Below are positions 62,501-64,000 of a DNA stretch of 64,000 bases, one piece after another. The notes under the pieces were generated by a model. It saw only the letters and a program-made list of their open reading frames with translations. It was not told the origin of the DNA and did not search any database. The stretch comes from Acidobacteria bacterium AB60. GTDB lineage: Bacteria > Acidobacteriota > Terriglobia > Terriglobales > Acidobacteriaceae. Where the stretch lies: the NCBI GenBank assembly GCA_008682415.1, contig VANK01000001.1, positions 992,001-1,056,000 on the forward strand. Direction: 5' to 3'. The position numbers and the translations under genes were made by a program. Every line of letters begins with the position of its first letter. Within the stretch, counting starts at the first letter, position 1.

Positions 62501-64000
62501 GTTACGTTCGTGAACGGGCGTGTGTTCACGTTCACGCCTGAGGTATTTCCAGGGATGGTCCCTGCCGGAGGATTGAAGTTGATGGTTGGGAACGTCTGAA
62601 TGAATGCCGGCGTTGCCGTAGGCGGAGTATCAAAAGTCCCCGAACCGTCGGAGAGGAAGAACTCTCCTGTGACGGTGGTGGTGGAAACCTGCTGCACCGG
62701 CGCAACCCAGTTAACCGTGACGGAGTTCGACGTGATCTCCAGTCCTCCGATGCTGGCAACCGCCTGAATTGAGTCACTGCCGCTGTTCGAGCCGGTGTAG
62801 CTAAAGGATGCGGCTCCATTCGCAGCCGTCGAGCCATTGCCGCCCGTGGTGTTGGCCCCCGTCACGTTAAAGGTCACGGCGGCTCCGCCAAGAGGTGTCC
62901 CGTCCTGATTCGTGAGTGTCGCAGTGAACTGCTGTGTGGTTCCCGTCACGTACGGCGGTTGCGCGGAAGCTGCCAGGGTGAGGGTCGGATTCTGCGGGGT
63001 GGGCAGCAGTCGTACCGTCGCCGTCCCCGTCTTGGTTGGATCCGTCGTGCTGGTCGCAATGATGGTGACGGTTTGCTGCGAAGTGATGGTCTGGGGCGCG
63101 GAGTAGAGCCCGCTGCTGGTCAGCGTGCCAGGTGATCCGCTCGGCATGGACCAGGTGACCGCGGAGGTACATGATCCCGGCGAAAGTACCGCAGCGGTGA
63201 ATTGTTGACTCTGTGCTCCGTAGAGATCCACCGCGGCAGGGCTTACCGCAACGTTCGACTCTGCGCCGAGCAGATAGAAGGTTGACGGCGAGCTTTCATT
63301 GCTGTATTGCGCTGAGATCCAGTCTGCTGTGCGCGCGGAATTCGAGAATCGGAATTCGTCGATCGCGCCCTGATGGAAGAAGTTGGCGCCACCGGCGTAG
63401 TAATGCTGGGCCCCGAGATACCATCCGAAACTGTCAAGCGGGAGTCCCGAAGAAAGCGTTTGTCCCGTCGACCTGCCATCGAGATACAACGCGATCTTCG
63501 CGCCATCGTTCACAGCGTCGATGCGGTGCCACCTGCCGTCGTTGATGAGGCTTGTCGTAAGCAGCGAATTGTCTCCGCCACTGTTGATCCCGGACCACAT
63601 CCCCAGATCGCCGCTGTTTGTGTTCACGCCAAAGTCACCGCTGGCGTTTCCGTTCGTTGAGTCGCCGAAAAACTCCGGACGGTTCCAGTAGGTTGCGTTG
63701 CTTGTCGGGTCTGTCGTATTGGTCCAGAAACTCACGCTGAAATGGCTCTGCCCCGCAGTCATTCCCGGAGGCAAAGTGATGAAATCCGAGGTTCCGTTAA
63801 AGCTCTGGGCTCCGCCAAACTCGCCGCCTGTAATACCGGCGGGGCTGGTCACGGAAACCTTAGTTCCGTTGTTGGCGTTAGCGGTGGAATCGAAGGCGGT
63901 CGTCCCCGACGGCTCGTCCAGATGCAGGACCGCCAGATAATCGATATCCCACACGGCGGCTGGGCTTTGTTGCGGCGTGGTAACACTGGAATTTCCGTAG
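56575..64000 (-). CDS. Giant RHS protein with Hint domain and nuclease tip, 5' end outside the window
   Basis: The frame runs past the window edge, with about 2,474 residues visible. Numbers count from the GTG at 63954. It begins with a LamG-like domain (about 1-215), then Ig-like domains, a PA14-like domain (about 425-620, with YSDDGFIFGVGGG), a GT-repeat linker near 720 and a PKD-like domain. The RHS part starts near 945 (VQRIYDSLN) with dozens of YDxxGN repeats to about 2110, closing with RARYYNPSSGRFVSQDPFAG and NRVDPHGL. A Hint domain (2227-2367) and a 92-residue GIY-YIG-like tip follow. Such proteins wrap a C-terminal toxin in an RHS cage and release it by self-cleavage, in contact-dependent or secreted killing. 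Confidence 0.9.
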   Translation of the reverse strand, partial: YGNSSVTTPQQSPAAVWDIDYLAVLHLDEPSGTTAFDSTANANNGTKVSVTSPAGITGGEFGGAQSFNGTSDFITLPPGMTAGQSHFSVSFWTNTTDPTSNATYWNRPEFFGDSTNGNASGDFGVNTNSGDLGMWSGINSGGDNSLLTTSLINDGRWHRIDAVNDGAKIALYLDGRSTGQTLSSGLPLDSFGWYLGAQHYYAGGANFFHQGAIDEFRFSNSARTADWISAQYSNESSPSTFYLLGAESNVAVSPAAVDLYGAQSQQFTAAVLSPGSCTSAVTWSMPSGSPGTLTSSGLYSAPQTITSQQTVTIIATSTTDPTKTGTATVRLLPTPQNPTLTLAASAQPPYVTGTTQQFTATLTNQDGTPLGGAAVTFNVTGANTTGGNGSTAANGAASFSYTGSNSGSDSIQAVASIGGLEITSNSVTVNWVAPVQQVSTTTVTGEFFLSDGSGTFDTPPTATPAFIQTFPTINFNPPAGTIPGNTSGVNVNTRPFTNVTTDLSGNFTGTIVAQGNGYQAGVGTMGAFQAVFRGEFTIAGPGNVTFNFYSDDGFIFGVGGGATRVSGAFTNAPSATPFGQLPVMGAYNDPTSPVGNQVVVNFPAAGKYPYELDYSECCGGQLVLTMTQGASSPTGVAPTGSLTISPGSVQPLPIGGQQSFTILASDAAGNPVPNTNVSLVVTGVDNLELSGATDSTGHVTIVYKDANPGTALVQAVAFIGGMVTYSNQVSVPWTQAPTTGTGTGTGTGTGASLSVSVSAPNTVILPNTVQLSGSASDSALPQGQTITYSWTQVSGPGATTFANPQQASTIASFNEPGSYQLQLTATDGNGSASAQITIAVNPQPGTAGGWIGGPAYGAQVSGIVPITVGSGVTLASGLLTVYPASNPGAITVLNSNTTGSGQIGTWDTTTVANGTYWITLQATTTGGASEYNLALVTVVGDLKPGRLTTTVTDLVVPVNGLPIKVQRIYDSLNANTVGDFGYGWKLQTSVGLTVDPNGNVTFTLGGARRTFDLTPQYLGWLFPYFVPAYTAEPGFHGTLSANGPGCADFFDFLVPDGSLWACIGGGYYTPSSYVYTDPTGTSYLISAGGNLQAIVDKNGNRVDITASGISSSTGIAVSFQRDSSGRISTITDPLGNIYQYGYDQNGNLVSVSYPNKTTPTTYTYDANHFYLSGSDFNGNQLPQTSYFSQGETDPNGLPLNGRLKSVSDALGETTSYSYNLKTNTTTITYPPDGSGNVGTASVVYSAAGDPLSSTDPLGHTTTNVYDSKRNLISVTDPMGQVTTYTYDSNGNKTSTTYPKTATSTNTTRSTTFNQYSEPTQTVDENGNVRSFSYDVNLNPQSVTDSLGTFASYQFNSNGTLQAGGVGIDINAQPSLATRFTYDAYGNTLTRTDALGRTTSFTYDNLGHKLSSTDPPQSSSQTGATTNYVYDAFGNLTDTFAPLSRHASSAYDGNGNKISDTDARGSVTGYKYDALNRRIETDYPDGTRATKTYDFRGNVLTEVDQAGRTTKHVYDLAGRQTSVTIGFGTSGATTTTFIYDDDGRTLSETDSLSHTTAFTYDAAGNLTSISGVQGSLTYGYDNARNLVSITDGNGNVTTYQYDARKRPVLATYPDSTTKAYTYNGAGNLTSVTDQAGNSVQFAYDGANQLKQVTEVNSPNGSANTTQYGFDGDKNLTSWMDANGHTTSAAYDLLSEPTNKTLPDGSSSETRTYDKAGNLTSVTHFNGAVTTYSYDSLNRLLSRSTPGEALVSFTYSPTGKRQTMSDASGTTTYSYDNLDRLTSKITPEGTLNYTYDAAGNLTSINSSNAGGVSLSYTYDTLNRLSTVVDNRLSGSTTTSYTYDSASNLASTTLPNGLQSIFTYDKLNRVSGVASQQSGYIYQRDPAGNRVNVLESSGRTVNWSYDALNRLTNETIASAPSGKNGAASYSLDPVGNRSSLSSTLSGISSGSFTFDADDRLSTESYDPNGNATAAGGKTFVYDSQNQLVSANGGAITFVYDGDGNRVAKSVNGVVTRYLVDDLNPTGYPQVMEEVNGAGAVARTYTYGLQRISESQSLNGTWTPAFYQYDGMGSVRELTSASGAVTDTYEYDAFGNSVAVSGSTPNNFLYRGEQWDSDLGFYYLRARYYNPSSGRFVSQDPFAGHLFDPKSLHRYQYTKANPVNRVDPHGLDDAAEEAELIDIESEGAVEGEEALAKEINCIFYEAASVLFLATDYDPFTQTLVSLIPAPKECGAEEELSESCGLCFAAGTPVHTDHGDVPVEKVEVGDEVISRNRRTGKLEANPVTAITPPHTDQLMEVRVAGEGEALHPTRSHPFWVRHEGSTKGQWLQAGALRTGDLLETANGLWRRIISASPMTREETVYNFTVDKDHDYFVGESGVLVHNSCPCHGNSRNSPRTAYLYILVDGFDNFLKWGISYNPAARYSGTFLGGLGGSGGRVIPVASGSRSDILDLERLLCEYLPGPLNNEPWAGSGWLP
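56578..56853 (-). other. GIY-YIG/URI-like nuclease toxin domain of the RHS protein
   Basis: After the Hint end, the tip has TAYLYILVDGFDNFLKWGIS, matching the two GIY-YIG strands (YLYxLVD and LKWGIS). Then come NPAARYSG with the catalytic Arg, LDLERLLCEYLP with the candidate metal-binding Glu, and NNEPW with the closing Asn. This is the layout of the URI-type nuclease toxins in polymorphic toxin systems. Confidence 0.65.
56854..57276 (-). other. Hint (intein-like) pretoxin domain of the RHS protein
   Basis: Starts at CFAAGTPVHTDHGDVPVEKV with the nucleophilic Cys, continues VEVGDEVISRN and HPFWVRH, and ends YFVGESGVLVHNS followed by Cys. The VHN end and +1 Cys are the canonical splicing or cleavage residues, which suggests self-cleavage to free the nuclease. 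Confidence 0.85.

Overview
The window is 64 kb of moderately to highly GC-rich bacterial DNA. It most resembles an acidobacterium of the Terriglobia type. That is inferred from the gene families, not from a marker gene: winged-helix regulators fused to TPR domains, a beta-propeller/Y_Y_Y hybrid sensor kinase, Tat-exported sugar isomerases, HAF-repeat proteins, a remnant of an acidobacterial-type FtsX/MacB permease, and a giant RHS protein. No rRNA, complete tRNA or CRISPR array is present.

Layout. (1) 0-11 kb, high-GC backbone: a GH13 alpha-amylase-family enzyme cut by the window start, a small DUF1905 protein, hybrid cluster protein Hcp with an HcpR/CRP-like box, a membrane acyltransferase, a field of hairpin repeats, a degenerate GGDEF protein, a Tat-exported sugar-phosphate isomerase flanked by heptamer repeats, a Lys/Ser/Ala-rich DUF6496 protein, and a divergent DJ-1/PfpI and HxlR pair with matching palindromes. 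(2) About 11.2-30.5 kb, a probable integrated island. Its ends carry 3' halves of tRNA genes and an imperfect direct repeat of about 150 bp, and a tyrosine recombinase lies just inside the right end. Its cargo looks like a stress or xenobiotic-response set: two TetR regulators, a MEDS-LuxR regulator, a lipoprotein/sensor-kinase/response-regulator operon, two nearly duplicate alpha/beta hydrolases, three SDR dehydrogenases, a metallo-beta-lactamase-fold enzyme, DoxX and NTF2-like proteins, a DUF5700 putative protease and a broken old yellow enzyme. (3) 30.5-46.2 kb, mixed and partly decayed: a quinone-reductase-like MDR enzyme, a TPR fragment, an epoxide-hydrolase-like protein, a HAF-repeat protein, a LytS/LytTR two-component pair, a frameshifted winged-helix/TPR regulator, a Fic protein with an inverted repeat at its start, the other half of an old yellow enzyme, two secreted EXORDIUM-like paralogues, and DHFR-like and S41 protease pseudogenes. 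(4) 46.5-52 kb, a minus-strand operon of four exported proteins built from two recurring modules, followed by a membrane protein and a divergent CadC-like TPR regulator. (5) 54.7-64 kb: an NTF2-like protein, a permease scrap, then an RHS protein of at least 2,470 residues. It ends in a Hint autoprocessing domain and a GIY-YIG-like nuclease tip, with a two-domain candidate immunity gene directly downstream.

The strongest biological stories are the RHS-Hint-nuclease toxin with its untyped two-domain immunity protein, and the tRNA-bounded island. Smaller regulatory details are next: the Fic inverted repeat enclosing its own ribosome-binding site, the HxlR palindromes, the Hcp box, and a frameshifted Tat leader in front of the first hydrolase. 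All family names come from reading motifs by eye. No database search was run.
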